Source: Actinomycetes bacterium
GTDB lineage: Bacteria; Actinomycetota; Acidimicrobiia; Acidimicrobiales; Ilumatobacteraceae
DNA length: 64,000 bases
Assembly (NCBI GenBank): GCA_025358125.1
Contig: JANYKS010000049.1
Coordinates: 1 to 64,000 of the forward strand
Direction: 5' to 3'
Of this stretch, positions 15,645 to 25,077 are shown piece after piece; within the stretch, counting starts at the first letter, position 1, and each line of letters starts with the position of its first letter. The translations under genes were made by a program, and so were the position numbers. Under the pieces are notes generated by a model. The model did no database searches. It was given only the letters and a program-made list of their open reading frames with translations, and was not told the origin of the DNA.

Positions 15645-16372
15645 CGGCCGATTCTGCACACCAACTCGAGCCGACCCTGCTCGGCCTCGGGCTTGGCGTG
15701 CTGGTCGGAGTTGCCGCGTTCGCGGGACCGGTAGGCCGCCTCCTCATCGTCCACCACGTTCGGTCCCGCGTCCGCTCGCCCCGACCTCCACACCGTCGCC
15801 TTCCCCCGCTTCTCGCCCGGTTCGACGCCCACCGCCGGCGCACCGGCGAGCAGGTCAGCGCAAGCTTGCTCGCCGCGCTGCTCGACGACATTGCGAGGCG
15901 CTGCGCGAGCGGGGAATCGCTGCGCAGCGGCTTCGCAGCCGCACTGTCCCGGTCTGCGCTCCAACCCGCGTTCGCACACGCCACCCGCCTGCTTCACGGC
16001 GGAGCGAGCATCGGCGAAGCGCTCGCATCCCAACCGGGGGGGCCACCCGATCAAGCGCTCGCCGTCCACGTCTTGCGCCTGTGCGCGGCGCATGGCGGCA
16101 ACGTCAGCGTGTCGCTCGATCGGGCAGCTGCGACCCTGCGCGAACGCGACGCGTTCGCGCACGAGCGGATCGCGCAGAGCGCCCAGGCTCGCCTGTCTGC
16201 ACGGGTGCTGACGTTCCTGCCGGTCGGGTTCTCGTCCTGGACCCTGGCCACGACGTCGAGCGTGCGGAATTTCATCGTCACACCACCGGGGCTGATCTGC
16301 CTCGGACTCGGCCTCGTGCTCAACCTCACAGGGTGGCGGCTGATGAATCGGGTCGTCGGAGCACGACGATGA
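15641..16372 (+). CDS. tadB: TadB-like pilus membrane protein
   Basis: A 243-residue inner-membrane protein of the T2SSF family. An N-terminal hydrophobic segment (LLGLGLGVLVGVAAFAGPVG) is followed by a cytoplasmic helical domain (residues about 60-180, with GESLRSGFAAAL, and an AAxLRER stretch) and two C-terminal hydrophobic segments around residues 190-235. It would form the platform on which TadA acts, together with TadC. It is coupled to tadA by an ATGA overlap and to tadC by another. Confidence 0.85.
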   Translation: MTADSAHQLEPTLLGLGLGVLVGVAAFAGPVGRLLIVHHVRSRVRSPRPPHRRLPPLLARFDAHRRRTGEQVSASLLAALLDDIARRCASGESLRSGFAAALSRSALQPAFAHATRLLHGGASIGEALASQPGGPPDQALAVHVLRLCAAHGGNVSVSLDRAAATLRERDAFAHERIAQSAQARLSARVLTFLPVGFSSWTLATTSSVRNFIVTPPGLICLGLGLVLNLTGWRLMNRVVGARR

Positions 16373-17094
16373 ACCTCGCCGCAGGCAGCCTGGTCGCGGC
16401 TGTCGTTCTGCTCGTCGGCCTGCGCATCACTCCGCCTCCGCTACGGCTGTTGATGTTCGCACCGCCGAGGCCGGGCGCACCGCCGTCGCACCGAACGCAT
16501 GCCCTGACCGTCGTCGCCCACGTCACCGCGTTTGGCGGTGTGGCGCTCGTCGGCGGCCCGGTGCTTTGCGCGACGGGCATCGCGGCGTGTGTCGTGTGGC
16601 GACGACTCGTCCCCGTGCGAAGGCAACGCCGCACGAGAGCTGCGATCGCTGGGGCGTTCCCCGACTTCATCGATCTGCTGGTGCTGACCGTGAAGGCCGG
16701 CTGCACTCCCCTCCAGGCCCTCGAATCGCTCGGGTCGACGATCGATGCAGTCCTTCGCGGGGCCGTCCACGAGGTGATCCAACAGGTCGCGCGTGGCGGG
16801 CGCTTCGCCGACGCCGTGGGAGAATTTCCGCGACGACTCGGCCCGATCGCCCAACCTCTCGCGGACGCGCTGGCGCTGTCGGACCGCTACGGCACGCCGC
16901 TGGCCGTCGCCCTGAATCGCCTTGCCGATGAGGCACGGGCGCATCGGCGTCGCTACGCCGAGGCCGCTGCCCGCCAGCTGCCGGTCCGCCTGTCGTTTCC
17001 GCTCGTCGGTTGCACGCTGCCGTCGTTCGTGCTGCTCACCATCGTCCCGCTCATGGCCGGGACCCTTTCGTCGTTCGGGGGGCTTGCCCCCTGA
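16369..17094 (+). CDS. tadC: TadC-like pilus membrane protein
   Basis: A 241-residue T2SSF-family membrane protein. Two hydrophobic segments lie near the N-terminus (LAAGSLVAAVVLLVGL, and one around residues 55-75), then comes the F-domain helical bundle (FPDFIDLLVLTVKAGCTPLQAL, and GGRFADAVGEFPRRLG) and a C-terminal hydrophobic stretch ending TIVPLMAGTLSSF. It is the partner of TadB in the assembly platform. The ATG overlaps the tadB stop. Confidence 0.85.
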   Translation: MNLAAGSLVAAVVLLVGLRITPPPLRLLMFAPPRPGAPPSHRTHALTVVAHVTAFGGVALVGGPVLCATGIAACVVWRRLVPVRRQRRTRAAIAGAFPDFIDLLVLTVKAGCTPLQALESLGSTIDAVLRGAVHEVIQQVARGGRFADAVGEFPRRLGPIAQPLADALALSDRYGTPLAVALNRLADEARAHRRRYAEAAARQLPVRLSFPLVGCTLPSFVLLTIVPLMAGTLSSFGGLAP

Positions 17095-17130
17095 ACGACC
17101 TCGTGTCACCCGATTGATCGGAGGCTTGCC

Positions 17131-17349
17131 ATGCGCAAGAAACTCATTCGTCTCCAGGCCCGGTTCCACGCGTGGTACGCCACGCTCGGCGACCGTGGAC
17201 AGGCAACGACAGAATATGCGCTCGTGTTGCTCGGGGCAGCAGTGGTGGCGTTGCTCGTCGTCGCGTGGGCCACATCGGGCGGCGGCGCCGGCAAGGTCGG
17301 GCGGCTCTTCGATCGCGTCTTCGACAAAGTGATCAGCAACGTCGGATGA
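17131..17349 (+). CDS. DUF4244 Flp-type pilin
   Basis: A 72-residue small protein with a basic N-terminus and the pilin signature GDRGQATTEYALVLLGAA followed by a single hydrophobic helix, then a basic tail. The Gly-Gln-Ala-Thr-Thr-Glu-Tyr stretch resembles the prepilin cleavage and Glu5/Tyr region of Flp pilins. It is the probable major pilin of the locus. An SD-like GGAGG lies 8 bases before the ATG, which would allow high expression. The stop overlaps the next ATG (ATGA). No dedicated prepilin peptidase (tadV) is present nearby. Confidence 0.85.
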   Translation: MRKKLIRLQARFHAWYATLGDRGQATTEYALVLLGAAVVALLVVAWATSGGGAGKVGRLFDRVFDKVISNVG

Positions 17350-17720
17350 ACCGGCAGCGAGTCGGGCGCTCGGATTCCGGCCAGGCAACGGTGGAGCTCG
17401 CGCTCGCGACGCCGGTGCTGTGCCTCCTCCTGCTCGGGGTCGTTCAGCTCACCGTCGTGGTCCGTGATCAGTTGGCAGCGATCGAGGCGGCGCGTATCGG
17501 CGTGCGCGCGGCGGCGGTCTCCGCCGATCCGGCGAATGCCGCCACGACCGCCGCGCAGCACGCCTCAGATCAGACGGCGCGTGTGTCCACCGAGGTTCAC
17601 GGCGGCTACGTCACCGTGTACGTGACGATCACGTGCAACACCGATGTCCCGCTGATCGGGGCGCTGCTTCCCGACGTCGACGTCCGCGCCAGTGCAACCA
17701 TGCTGCTCGAGCCGCCGTGA
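17346..17720 (+). CDS. tadE: TadE-like pseudopilin
   Basis: A 124-residue protein with the TadE-type start: basic residues, then SDSGQATVELALATPVLCLL leading into a hydrophobic helix and an extracytoplasmic domain of about 80 residues with several short strands. TadE proteins are minor pilins or pseudopilins processed like the major pilin. It is the last gene of the tadZABC-pilin-tadE operon. No TadF or TadG is present, which is common in actinobacterial loci. Confidence 0.8.
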   Translation: MNRQRVGRSDSGQATVELALATPVLCLLLLGVVQLTVVVRDQLAAIEAARIGVRAAAVSADPANAATTAAQHASDQTARVSTEVHGGYVTVYVTITCNTDVPLIGALLPDVDVRASATMLLEPP

Positions 17721-17749
17721 AACGGATGTGAGCGGTAGCGTCGCACGGC

Positions 17750-18103
17750 GTGGAACTCGACACGCGCCTGTCCTTCCTCGGCGGGTCGGCCGTGCTGAGC
17801 GTGCGCGGTGAGATCGATCTCGCGACGATCCCCGACCTGCACAACTCGCTGACCCGATTCGTGCAAGGCCATCTCGGCCAGGCCCTGATCGTGGACCTCG
17901 ACGGTGTCTACGCCTGCGACGACTCCGGACTCGGGGTGCTGTTGGGCTCGGCCGGGCGTGCCCGCGACGGTGATGGTGACATCGTCGTCGTCTGCAGCGA
18001 CGGCCACCTGCGCAACAGACTCAGCCGAACCGGCTTCGATCGCGCCGTCGACGTGGTGTCATCGATCGCCGACGCCATCGCCCACACGGCCGCCGGCCGC
18101 TAG
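17750..18103 (+). CDS. STAS-domain anti-sigma factor antagonist
   Basis: A 117-residue single STAS domain (SVRGEIDLATIPDLHNSL, then ALIVDLDGVYACDDSGLGVLLG). The serine in DDSGLG aligns with the serine phosphorylated in SpoIIAA-type antagonists. It would bind an anti-sigma kinase of the HATPase type and release a sigma factor when dephosphorylated, for example by a SpoIIE-type phosphatase such as the one at 39089. No anti-sigma kinase is adjacent. GTG start with a TAGCGT box (17736-17741) eight bases upstream. Confidence 0.85.
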   Translation: MELDTRLSFLGGSAVLSVRGEIDLATIPDLHNSLTRFVQGHLGQALIVDLDGVYACDDSGLGVLLGSAGRARDGDGDIVVVCSDGHLRNRLSRTGFDRAVDVVSSIADAIAHTAAGR

Positions 18104-18164
18104 CCATTCGTGGTCAGCCAGGCGCGCACCCGCCGGCGCCGGAGCGCTCGGCTACCGTCGCAAC

Positions 18165-18743
18165 GTGAGCCGACCGATCATTGCCATGCTGTTGGTCACT
18201 GCGTTGAGCGCATGTAGCAGCACCGGCCTCACAAAGCAGCCGGTGCCGGTGGACACGACCCTGTCCGACGAAACCACTCCGGATCCGGGAAGTTGCGATC
18301 CGACGGCGGAGCGCTTGCCCGACCCCAGCATCATCATCGACTCGACCAAGAGCACACCGACGTTCGGCGTCGGCTCGTACGAATGCGGGGGTCTCAGTGG
18401 CGATGGCTACATCATCTTCAGCTACAACCCGGTCCTGCTCGATGCGAGCGCTCCGGTCGAGGTGGTCGTCACCGGTGACGCGGCAACGACCCTTGCCTGG
18501 GCCGGCGGCGAACCGTTCACGGAGATCAGTGCCGGGCACTGGAAGTCGGCGGCGCCGGCAACGGGCTGCACCCGCCTGACCATCGTCGAGGTGTCGGCAT
18601 CGGGCAGGTCGAACGCAACCTGGGGTGCCGACATCCGCGTCGGCGGCGCGGATGTCTCCTGCCCACAGCGCGTCATCGACCCGTCCGATCCGGCCGTCTC
18701 CGATGTCCCGAGCGGCACGCTCACCACCGTCGTCACGCCGTAA
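18165..18743 (+). CDS. Putative lipoprotein of unknown function
   Basis: A 192-residue protein starting at GTG 18165 with a lipoprotein signal (PIIAMLLVTALSACSS, cysteine at about residue 17). The mature part contains several cysteines (CDPTAE, YECGG, GCTRLT, VSCPQ) likely paired in disulphides and mostly beta-strand-like sequence. I do not recognise the family. A TACCGT box at 18153-18158 lies six bases before the GTG, supporting the start and a leaderless mRNA. It converges on rsgA. Confidence 0.7.
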   Translation: MSRPIIAMLLVTALSACSSTGLTKQPVPVDTTLSDETTPDPGSCDPTAERLPDPSIIIDSTKSTPTFGVGSYECGGLSGDGYIIFSYNPVLLDASAPVEVVVTGDAATTLAWAGGEPFTEISAGHWKSAAPATGCTRLTIVEVSASGRSNATWGADIRVGGADVSCPQRVIDPSDPAVSDVPSGTLTTVVTP

Positions 18744-18765
18744 CCGCGAGCATGTGCGAGACCGG

Positions 18766-19803
18766 CTACGAGAACCGGCCCTGCCGGCGCGGCCGGTGCA
18801 CGCCGCGACGGTCACCCGCCTTGAGATGGACCCGCTGCTCATCTTCGAGCGCAGCCTCCTCTGCGACGAGGCGCTTCAGACTGTGCAGCCGTACGCCCGG
18901 GAGCGTGCCGGCCTTGATCGCGGCGAGCACCGCGCAGCCTGGTTCGTCCTCGTGCTTGCAGTCGCGGAATCGGCAGTGATCCATCAGCTCGAACACGTCG
19001 GCGAACGCTCGCTCGATCCCCTCCCCGCTGAGCCACAGGCTCACGGCCCGGACGCCAGGCGTGTCGAGCAGCCAGCCGCCGCTCGGCAGCGACACGAGTT
19101 CGGCAGCCGTTGTCGTGTGCCGGCCGCGTTGATCACCCATGCGTACGTCGTTGGTGCGCAGTGCGTCGTTGCCGACGAGCGCGTTGATGAGCGTGCTCTT
19201 GCCGACACCGCTCGCGCCGAGGAGCGCAATCGTGCGCCCTTCGGCGGCGTAGGTCCGCAACGTTTCGAGACCGGCGTGGGTGATGCCACTCGCGGCGTGC
19301 ACCGGGACTCCGAGCGCCACCTCCTCCAGGCTCTTGACGGATCGATCGATGACCGCCGGATCTTCGACGAGGTCGAGTTTGGAGAGCACCACGACGGGCC
19401 GCGCGCCGCTGTCGAAGGCGAGTACGAGTTCGCGCTCGAGACGACGCTGGTTGGGGGGGCTGTTCAAGCCGTGGACGAGGAAGACGACATCGATGTTGGC
19501 GGCCAAGGTGTGGGCCTCGGCCCGGTTGCCCTCATGCGATGCCCGCCGCACGAACGCGCTCTGGCGTTCGAGCACGGTCTCCACCCGCCCGCCGTCGGCC
19601 GACGGGATGACCCAGTCGCCGACGGCCACATCGGCGCCGATGTTGCGGACACGAAGCGGCTCGTCGCTGATCGCCGTCAGTACGGTGCTCCACCCGCGGT
19701 CGAGGCGCATCACCCGGCCCGGCCGCCCGACACGCCCGAGTTCGGCCCAGACATCGGCGAAATGAGAGGTCCACCCCAGTTCTGGCTCCGGCGTTTGCAT
19801 CAT
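18766..19803 (-). CDS. rsgA: Ribosome small-subunit GTPase RsgA
   Basis: A 345-residue circularly permuted GTPase that helps late 30S maturation. It has an N-terminal OB-fold, then the permuted G motifs: G4 VVLSKLDLVED, G1 LLGASGVGKSTLINAL, and G3 LLDTPGVRAV, followed by the zinc motif CRFRDCKHEDEPGC (C-x5-C-x-H-x5-C). Start ATG 19803 (ATGATG). A good promoter on the minus strand, TTGACG-17-TACGGT, ends ten bases before it, so the leader is only a few bases long. The frame extending upstream to 19944 would include that promoter and is unlikely to be translated. Confidence 0.93.
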   Translation of the reverse strand: MMQTPEPELGWTSHFADVWAELGRVGRPGRVMRLDRGWSTVLTAISDEPLRVRNIGADVAVGDWVIPSADGGRVETVLERQSAFVRRASHEGNRAEAHTLAANIDVVFLVHGLNSPPNQRRLERELVLAFDSGARPVVVLSKLDLVEDPAVIDRSVKSLEEVALGVPVHAASGITHAGLETLRTYAAEGRTIALLGASGVGKSTLINALVGNDALRTNDVRMGDQRGRHTTTAAELVSLPSGGWLLDTPGVRAVSLWLSGEGIERAFADVFELMDHCRFRDCKHEDEPGCAVLAAIKAGTLPGVRLHSLKRLVAEEAALEDEQRVHLKAGDRRGVHRPRRQGRFS

Positions 19804-19813
19804 CGTGGCGAGA

Positions 19814-19842
19814 ACCGTAGGGAGTGCACGCTCGGACGTCAA
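19814..19842 (-). promoter_or_regulatory. Promoter of rsgA
   Basis: On the minus strand, TTGACG (19842-19837) and TACGGT (19819-19814) are separated by exactly 17 bases. The predicted transcript would start within a few bases of the rsgA ATG at 19803. Confidence 0.65.
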
Positions 19843-20001
19843 TGGCACTGACCAACCGCTACCGATGTGACGAACAACCGTGGACCGCGAGGCGAGGGTG
19901 CGATTAAGGTTCGCGTCGAAATTGCACGCGTGGTCTTTGCACATTTCGCCAGCGCTCTGTCTGACCCCTCGGAAGCTGGAAGAGCAGAAAAGGAGTCATT
20001 C

Positions 20002-22350
20002 ATGTTGTCCCGCCTCGCCCATGGGTGCGTGCGCCACAAACGGATCGTCGTCTTCGGAATCTGGATTCCACTTTTCGTGGGCCTGTTCGCGGTATCAGGT
20101 GTTGTCGGCACCAAGTTCCACACCCAGATGACCCTGCCCAGCGGGCAGGCACGCGATGTGTCCGAGCTGCTCAAGAGCGTCAGCAGACAAGCCGCCGGAT
20201 TCGATGCCCAACTCGTCGTTCAAGCGCCGAGGGGAGTCGATGACCCCGAGGTGCGCAAGGAGCTGACGACCTTCTTCGATCAAGTCGGCAAGCTCGACGG
20301 CGTGCAGGTGACGTCGCTCTACGACAACCCGCAGCAGCAGATCAGCAAGGATGGCACCGTCGGCTACGCCAAGGTGAAGGTCACCGAACGCACTCAAGAG
20401 GCGATGAAGAAGCTGGCCGAAACGATCGAGCGGATCGGCGCCGAGGTGCCGACGACGACGGCCGGCGGCAGCACGATCCGGCTCGAATACGGTGGCCAAG
20501 TCTTCGCCAAGTTCAAGCTGCCGGCCTCGGAAGCGCTCGGTGTCATCGCAGCCGTGATCATCCTCGTGTTTGCGTTTGGATCGATCATCGCGATGGGGCT
20601 GCCGATCGGCACGGCTCTGTTCGGACTGGGTATGGGTACCAGCATCGTCGGGCTGCTCAGCCATCTGCAGGAGATGCCCGACTTCACTAGCCAAATGGTG
20701 GCAATGATCGGGCTCGGCGTCGGCATCGACTACGCGCTGTTCATCGTCACCCGCTACCGAGAGGGTTTGCGCGACGGTCTGTCGGTCGAGGAGGCCGTCG
20801 TCGAGGCCGTCGACACGAGCGGTCGGGCCGTCTTGTTCGCCGGAACGACCGTGATCATCTCGCTGCTGGGTCTGTACATCATGGGTCTGTCGTTCGTTCG
20901 CGGCCTCGCCACCGGCGCGGCCGTCGGCGTGTTGTTGATGATGGCCGCGTCGATCACACTGCTCCCGGCTCTGCTGGCAATGACCGGCAAACGCATCGAC
21001 GTCACGTCACGGGCGGGCTTGATCGCGCTGGGCGTAGCCGTGGCCGGTGGCCTCGGAGCCATCATCGCCTCCGACGCGGCGATCCTCTTCGTCGCGGTCT
21101 TGCTGGCGGTCCTCGTGATCGTCGCCAGCTTGTTCGTCAAGTCGCTACGGCGGCCGCTGCCGCACCGCAAGGACAAGCTGCGTGAACAGGGCTTGTGGTA
21201 TCGGTGGAGCCGCCTCGTCCAACGCCGTCCGTGGCCGGTGCTGCTCGTTGCGGGCGGCATCCTCGTCACCCTCACCGTGCCCCTTTTCTCGATCCGTCTC
21301 GGCTTCGCCGACAACGGCAACGTACGGACCGATCAGACGGTTCGCCGGGCGTATGACCTCTTGGCCCAAGGCTTCGGACCGGGTTCGAATGGGCCGCTAC
21401 TCCTCACCGTCGAGGGTCCGCCGGCCAACGACGCGACACAGCGGGCGAACTTCGTCGAATTGTTGCAATCGACTCCTGGTGTGCAGTCCGCGTTCTCGCC
21501 GCCCCAGCCGCTGCGCCCCGGCCTCGCAGTCGTCACCGTCATTCCTGTCAGCGCCCCGCAGGACGAAGCGACCAGCAATCTCGTCGACCGGCTCCGCAAC
21601 ACCGTCATTCCCGAGAGCGGTGTCAATGCAAAGGTCGGCGGTTTCACCGCGGCCGGCGAGGACTTCGCCTCGTATCTCGGCGCTCGGCTTCCGGTGTTGA
21701 TCGGCGCCGTGCTCGTCCTCAGCTTCTTGCTCCTGATGGCGGTGTTCCGCAGCCTGCTCGTGCCGCTGAAGGCGGTCGTGATGAATCTGCTGTCGCTCGG
21801 CGCGGCGTACGGCGTGATCGTGGCCGTGTTCCAGTGGGGGTGGGCGAGGAGTCTGTTCGGCGTCGGCAAGGAGGGCCCGATCGAGGCATGGGTGCCGATG
21901 ATGCTGTTCGCGATCGTGTTCGGCCTATCGATGGACTACGAGGTGTTCCTCCTCTCGCGGATGAAGGAGGAATTCGACCGGACGGGTGACAACGCGACGG
22001 CAGTCGCCGACGGCCTTGCCGTGACCGCGCGGGTCATCACCGCAGCCGCGCTGATCATGGTCTGCGTGTTCAGTGCGTTCGTGCTCGGCGACAACCGTCA
22101 GCTCAAGTTGTTCGGCCTCGGCCTGGCGGCGGCCGTCGCGATCGACGCCACGATCGTGCGGATGCTGCTCGTGCCGGCCACGATGGAACTGCTCGGAGCA
22201 CGCAACTGGTGGTTGCCGAAGTTCCTCGACCGCTTGTTGCCCAAGATCGACGTCGAGGGCCATCATCACGTTCCGGCTCCGGTGGCTCCCGCCGCGTCGA
22301 CCTCTGCGACGACCCCCGACGACCGGATCGGGCAACTCGTCGATCGTTGA
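20002..22350 (+). CDS. MMPL/RND-family membrane transporter
   Basis: A 782-residue MMPL-type transporter with an N-terminal helix (IVVFGIWIPLFVGLFAVSG), a first extracytoplasmic domain, a helix bundle containing GLGVGIDYALFIVTRYREGL, a second domain (residues about 460-570) and a second bundle containing FGLSMDYEVFLLSRMKEEF. The two GxxxDY motifs supply the proton-relay aspartates. Actinobacterial relatives export lipids or hydrophobic compounds; the substrate cannot be read from sequence. The start ATG has a clear AAAAGGAG site six bases upstream. A TetR-type regulator is not adjacent. Confidence 0.9.
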   Translation: MLSRLAHGCVRHKRIVVFGIWIPLFVGLFAVSGVVGTKFHTQMTLPSGQARDVSELLKSVSRQAAGFDAQLVVQAPRGVDDPEVRKELTTFFDQVGKLDGVQVTSLYDNPQQQISKDGTVGYAKVKVTERTQEAMKKLAETIERIGAEVPTTTAGGSTIRLEYGGQVFAKFKLPASEALGVIAAVIILVFAFGSIIAMGLPIGTALFGLGMGTSIVGLLSHLQEMPDFTSQMVAMIGLGVGIDYALFIVTRYREGLRDGLSVEEAVVEAVDTSGRAVLFAGTTVIISLLGLYIMGLSFVRGLATGAAVGVLLMMAASITLLPALLAMTGKRIDVTSRAGLIALGVAVAGGLGAIIASDAAILFVAVLLAVLVIVASLFVKSLRRPLPHRKDKLREQGLWYRWSRLVQRRPWPVLLVAGGILVTLTVPLFSIRLGFADNGNVRTDQTVRRAYDLLAQGFGPGSNGPLLLTVEGPPANDATQRANFVELLQSTPGVQSAFSPPQPLRPGLAVVTVIPVSAPQDEATSNLVDRLRNTVIPESGVNAKVGGFTAAGEDFASYLGARLPVLIGAVLVLSFLLLMAVFRSLLVPLKAVVMNLLSLGAAYGVIVAVFQWGWARSLFGVGKEGPIEAWVPMMLFAIVFGLSMDYEVFLLSRMKEEFDRTGDNATAVADGLAVTARVITAAALIMVCVFSAFVLGDNRQLKLFGLGLAAAVAIDATIVRMLLVPATMELLGARNWWLPKFLDRLLPKIDVEGHHHVPAPVAPAASTSATTPDDRIGQLVDR

Positions 22351-22376
22351 TTCCGCAGCCAATACCTCGCCGCGCC

Positions 22377-22406
22377 TTGACAAGGCACCCCTCCATGCTT
22401 TAGCGA
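22377..22406 (+). promoter_or_regulatory. Possible topA promoter
   Basis: TTGACA at 22377-22382 is a perfect -35 element. The best -10 is a weak TAGCGA at 22401-22406 (spacing 18), which would place the transcript start at or next to the topA ATG (22415). Confidence 0.35.
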
Positions 22407-22414
22407 ATAGGCGC

Positions 22415-25072
22415 ATGACAAAACCCCTCGTCATCGTCGAATCGCCCACCAAGGCCAAGACGATCTCCAAGTTCCTCGGCAGCGCGTACGATGTGCGCGC
22501 ATCCGTCGGCCACGTTGCCGACCTCCCGAGCAAAGGTCTGGCCGTCGATGTCGACAACGGCTTCAAGCCGACGTACGAGCTGACCGAACGCGGCAAGCAG
22601 GTCATCAAAGATCTGCGGGCCGCGCTCAAGGACGCCAGCGAGCTCTACCTCGCGACGGACGAAGACCGCGAGGGCGAGGCGATCAGCTGGCATCTGCTCG
22701 AGTACCTCAAGCCGAAGGTGCCCGTGAAGCGGATGGTGTTCCACGAGATCACCAAGGCCGCGATCGACGCGGCGGTCCTCAATCCGCGGGCCATCGACTA
22801 CGGCCTCGTCGACGCAGCCGAGACCAGGCGGATCCTCGATCGCCTGTACGGCTACGAGGTCAGCCCCGTGCTGTGGCGTCGCGTCAATCGCGGCCTGTCC
22901 GCCGGGCGGGTGCAGAGCCCGACGATCCGGCTCGTGGTCGAGCGGGAGCGCGAGCGGATCGCGTTCGTGTCAGCAGGCTATTGGGATCTCGATCTGCTCA
23001 CCGCTACACAGCCCTCGTTCATTGCGACGCTGGTCGCGCTCGACGGTGCCAAGGTCGCGACGGGCAAGGACTTCGGCAGCGACGGTCAGCGCAAGAAGGG
23101 TGTGGTCGTTGTCGACGAGGCGCAGGCCGGCGCGCTGGCCGACGGGCTGTCGTCGGCCGCCGTGACCGTGAGGTCCGTCGAGGACAAGCCCTACCGCAGC
23201 AGCCCGAAGGCACCGTTCATGACGAGCACGTTGCAGCAGGAGGGCGGCCGCAAGCTGCGCCTCGGCGCGGCGCAGGTAATGCGCGTCGCGCAGGGTCTGT
23301 ACGAGCGTGGCTTCATCACCTACATGCGTACGGACAGCGTGACGCTCAGCGACGAAGCGCTCTCCGCTGTTCGGGCCGAGGTTGCGCGGGCATACGGCCA
23401 GCAGTTCTTGTCGAACGGGCCGCGCAGGTTTACGAGCAAGATCAAGAACGCGCAGGAGGCCCACGAGGCGATCCGTCCGACGACGCCGTTGCGGGCACCC
23501 GATCGGCTCGGTGGCGAGCTGAATGGTCAAGAGCTCGCGCTCTACCGGATGATCTGGCAGCGCACGCTTGCGTCGCAGATGGCTGACGCGGCGGGCACGA
23601 CCGTCAGCGTGCGCCTCGGCGCCACCGCGGCCGTCCACGGCTCCCCGGCCGGCCAGGACTGCGAATTCGCGGCGAGCGGCACCACCATCACCTTCCCCGG
23701 CTACCGCCAGGTCTACGTCGAGTCCACCGACGAGGACGCCGCCACGCAGGAGGAGAAGGAGGCGCTGCTGCCTGCACTCGTGGTCGGCGAGACAGTGCCG
23801 GTCGCCTCGATCACGCCGAACGGCCACGCGACCTCGCCACCGGCTCGCTACACCGAAGCCAGCATCATCAAGCGTCTCGAGGAGTTGGGCATCGGCCGCC
23901 CGAGCACATGGGCCAGCATCATCCAGACGGTTCAGGACCGCGGCTATGTGTGGAAGAAGGGTCAGGCGCTCGTGCCGACGTGGACGGCGTTCGCGGTCGT
24001 CAGCTTGCTGGAGCAGCACTTCGACGGGCTCGTCGACTACGCGTTCACAGCCCGGATCGAGGAGGACCTCGACGCCATTGCCCGCAACGAGCAGAAGAAG
24101 GACCAGTGGCTGCATCGCTTCTACTTCGGCGACGACAACGATGCCCAGCTACCCGGATTGAAGCGCCTCGTCACCGAAAACCTCGACGAGATCGATGCGG
24201 CCGAGATCAACACGTTCCCGATCGGTCTCGATCCCGATGGCGTCCTGATCGTTGCCAAGCCGGGCAAGTACGGCCCGTACGTCAAGCGCGGTGACGACAC
24301 GGCGAGCGTTCCGGACGACCTCACCCCGGACGAACTGACCGTGGAGATGGCGCTCAAGCTGCTCGCCCAACCAAAGAGCGACACCCCGATCGGCGAACTC
24401 GACGGCCTTCCGGTGTTCGCCAAGAACGGCCGCTACGGCCCGTATGTCCAATGGGGCACGCCCGATGCACTGCCGCCCGGGCTGGAGAAGCCGAAGATGG
24501 CCAGCCTGTTCAAGACGATGACGCTCGAGCGGGTCACCGTTGCCGATGCCACCGACCTGTTGCAGCTGCCGCGCACGGTCGGCGTCGATCCCATCGACGG
24601 GATCGCGATCGTTGCCAACAACGGGCGCTACGGCCCGTACGTGCAGAAGGGAAAGGACTACCGCAACATCACGAGCGAGGAGCAGCTGCTCGAGATCACG
24701 CTAGCCCAAGCGCTCCAGATCTTCGCTGCCCCGAAGGTGTTCAAGCGCGGCGGTCAGTCACTCGCCGCGAAGGGTCCGCTGCGCGAGTTCGGCACTGATC
24801 CGGTCAGCGGACGCCCGATCGTCGCCAAGGACGGCAAGTTCGGGGTGTACGTCACCGACGGCGAGACCAACGCCTCGCTCAGCAAGGGCGATCGGCTGGA
24901 CGCAATGCCGAACGAGAGGGCCTACGAGCTGTTGGCGGTCCGCCGCGAAGCAATCATCGAAAAGGGCGGCCTCCCGGCCAAGCGGGCGACGTCGACCAAG
25001 AAGGCTGCCGCCAAGCGGGTGTCCGCCGCGAAGAAGACCGCGACCAAGAAGACCGCGGCCAAGAAACCCTAA
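22415..25072 (+). CDS. topA: DNA topoisomerase I
   Basis: An 885-residue type IA topoisomerase that relaxes negative supercoils. The Toprim domain starts LVIVESPTKAKTISKFLG and has the metal motif ATDEDREGEAISWHL; the nucleophile is the Tyr in GFITYMRTDSVTLSD (residue about 303). The last 300 residues are C-terminal DNA-binding repeats (GRYGPYVQWG, GRYGPYVQKG, and others), then a Lys/Ala-rich tail (TSTKKAAAKRVSAAKK and on) typical of actinobacterial TopA. The start ATG was chosen because MTKPLVIVESPTKAK is the conserved N-terminus; the longer frame begins inside the MMPL gene. Confidence 0.95.
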   Translation: MTKPLVIVESPTKAKTISKFLGSAYDVRASVGHVADLPSKGLAVDVDNGFKPTYELTERGKQVIKDLRAALKDASELYLATDEDREGEAISWHLLEYLKPKVPVKRMVFHEITKAAIDAAVLNPRAIDYGLVDAAETRRILDRLYGYEVSPVLWRRVNRGLSAGRVQSPTIRLVVERERERIAFVSAGYWDLDLLTATQPSFIATLVALDGAKVATGKDFGSDGQRKKGVVVVDEAQAGALADGLSSAAVTVRSVEDKPYRSSPKAPFMTSTLQQEGGRKLRLGAAQVMRVAQGLYERGFITYMRTDSVTLSDEALSAVRAEVARAYGQQFLSNGPRRFTSKIKNAQEAHEAIRPTTPLRAPDRLGGELNGQELALYRMIWQRTLASQMADAAGTTVSVRLGATAAVHGSPAGQDCEFAASGTTITFPGYRQVYVESTDEDAATQEEKEALLPALVVGETVPVASITPNGHATSPPARYTEASIIKRLEELGIGRPSTWASIIQTVQDRGYVWKKGQALVPTWTAFAVVSLLEQHFDGLVDYAFTARIEEDLDAIARNEQKKDQWLHRFYFGDDNDAQLPGLKRLVTENLDEIDAAEINTFPIGLDPDGVLIVAKPGKYGPYVKRGDDTASVPDDLTPDELTVEMALKLLAQPKSDTPIGELDGLPVFAKNGRYGPYVQWGTPDALPPGLEKPKMASLFKTMTLERVTVADATDLLQLPRTVGVDPIDGIAIVANNGRYGPYVQKGKDYRNITSEEQLLEITLAQALQIFAAPKVFKRGGQSLAAKGPLREFGTDPVSGRPIVAKDGKFGVYVTDGETNASLSKGDRLDAMPNERAYELLAVRREAIIEKGGLPAKRATSTKKAAAKRVSAAKKTATKKTAAKKP

Positions 25073-25077
25073 CCGGC

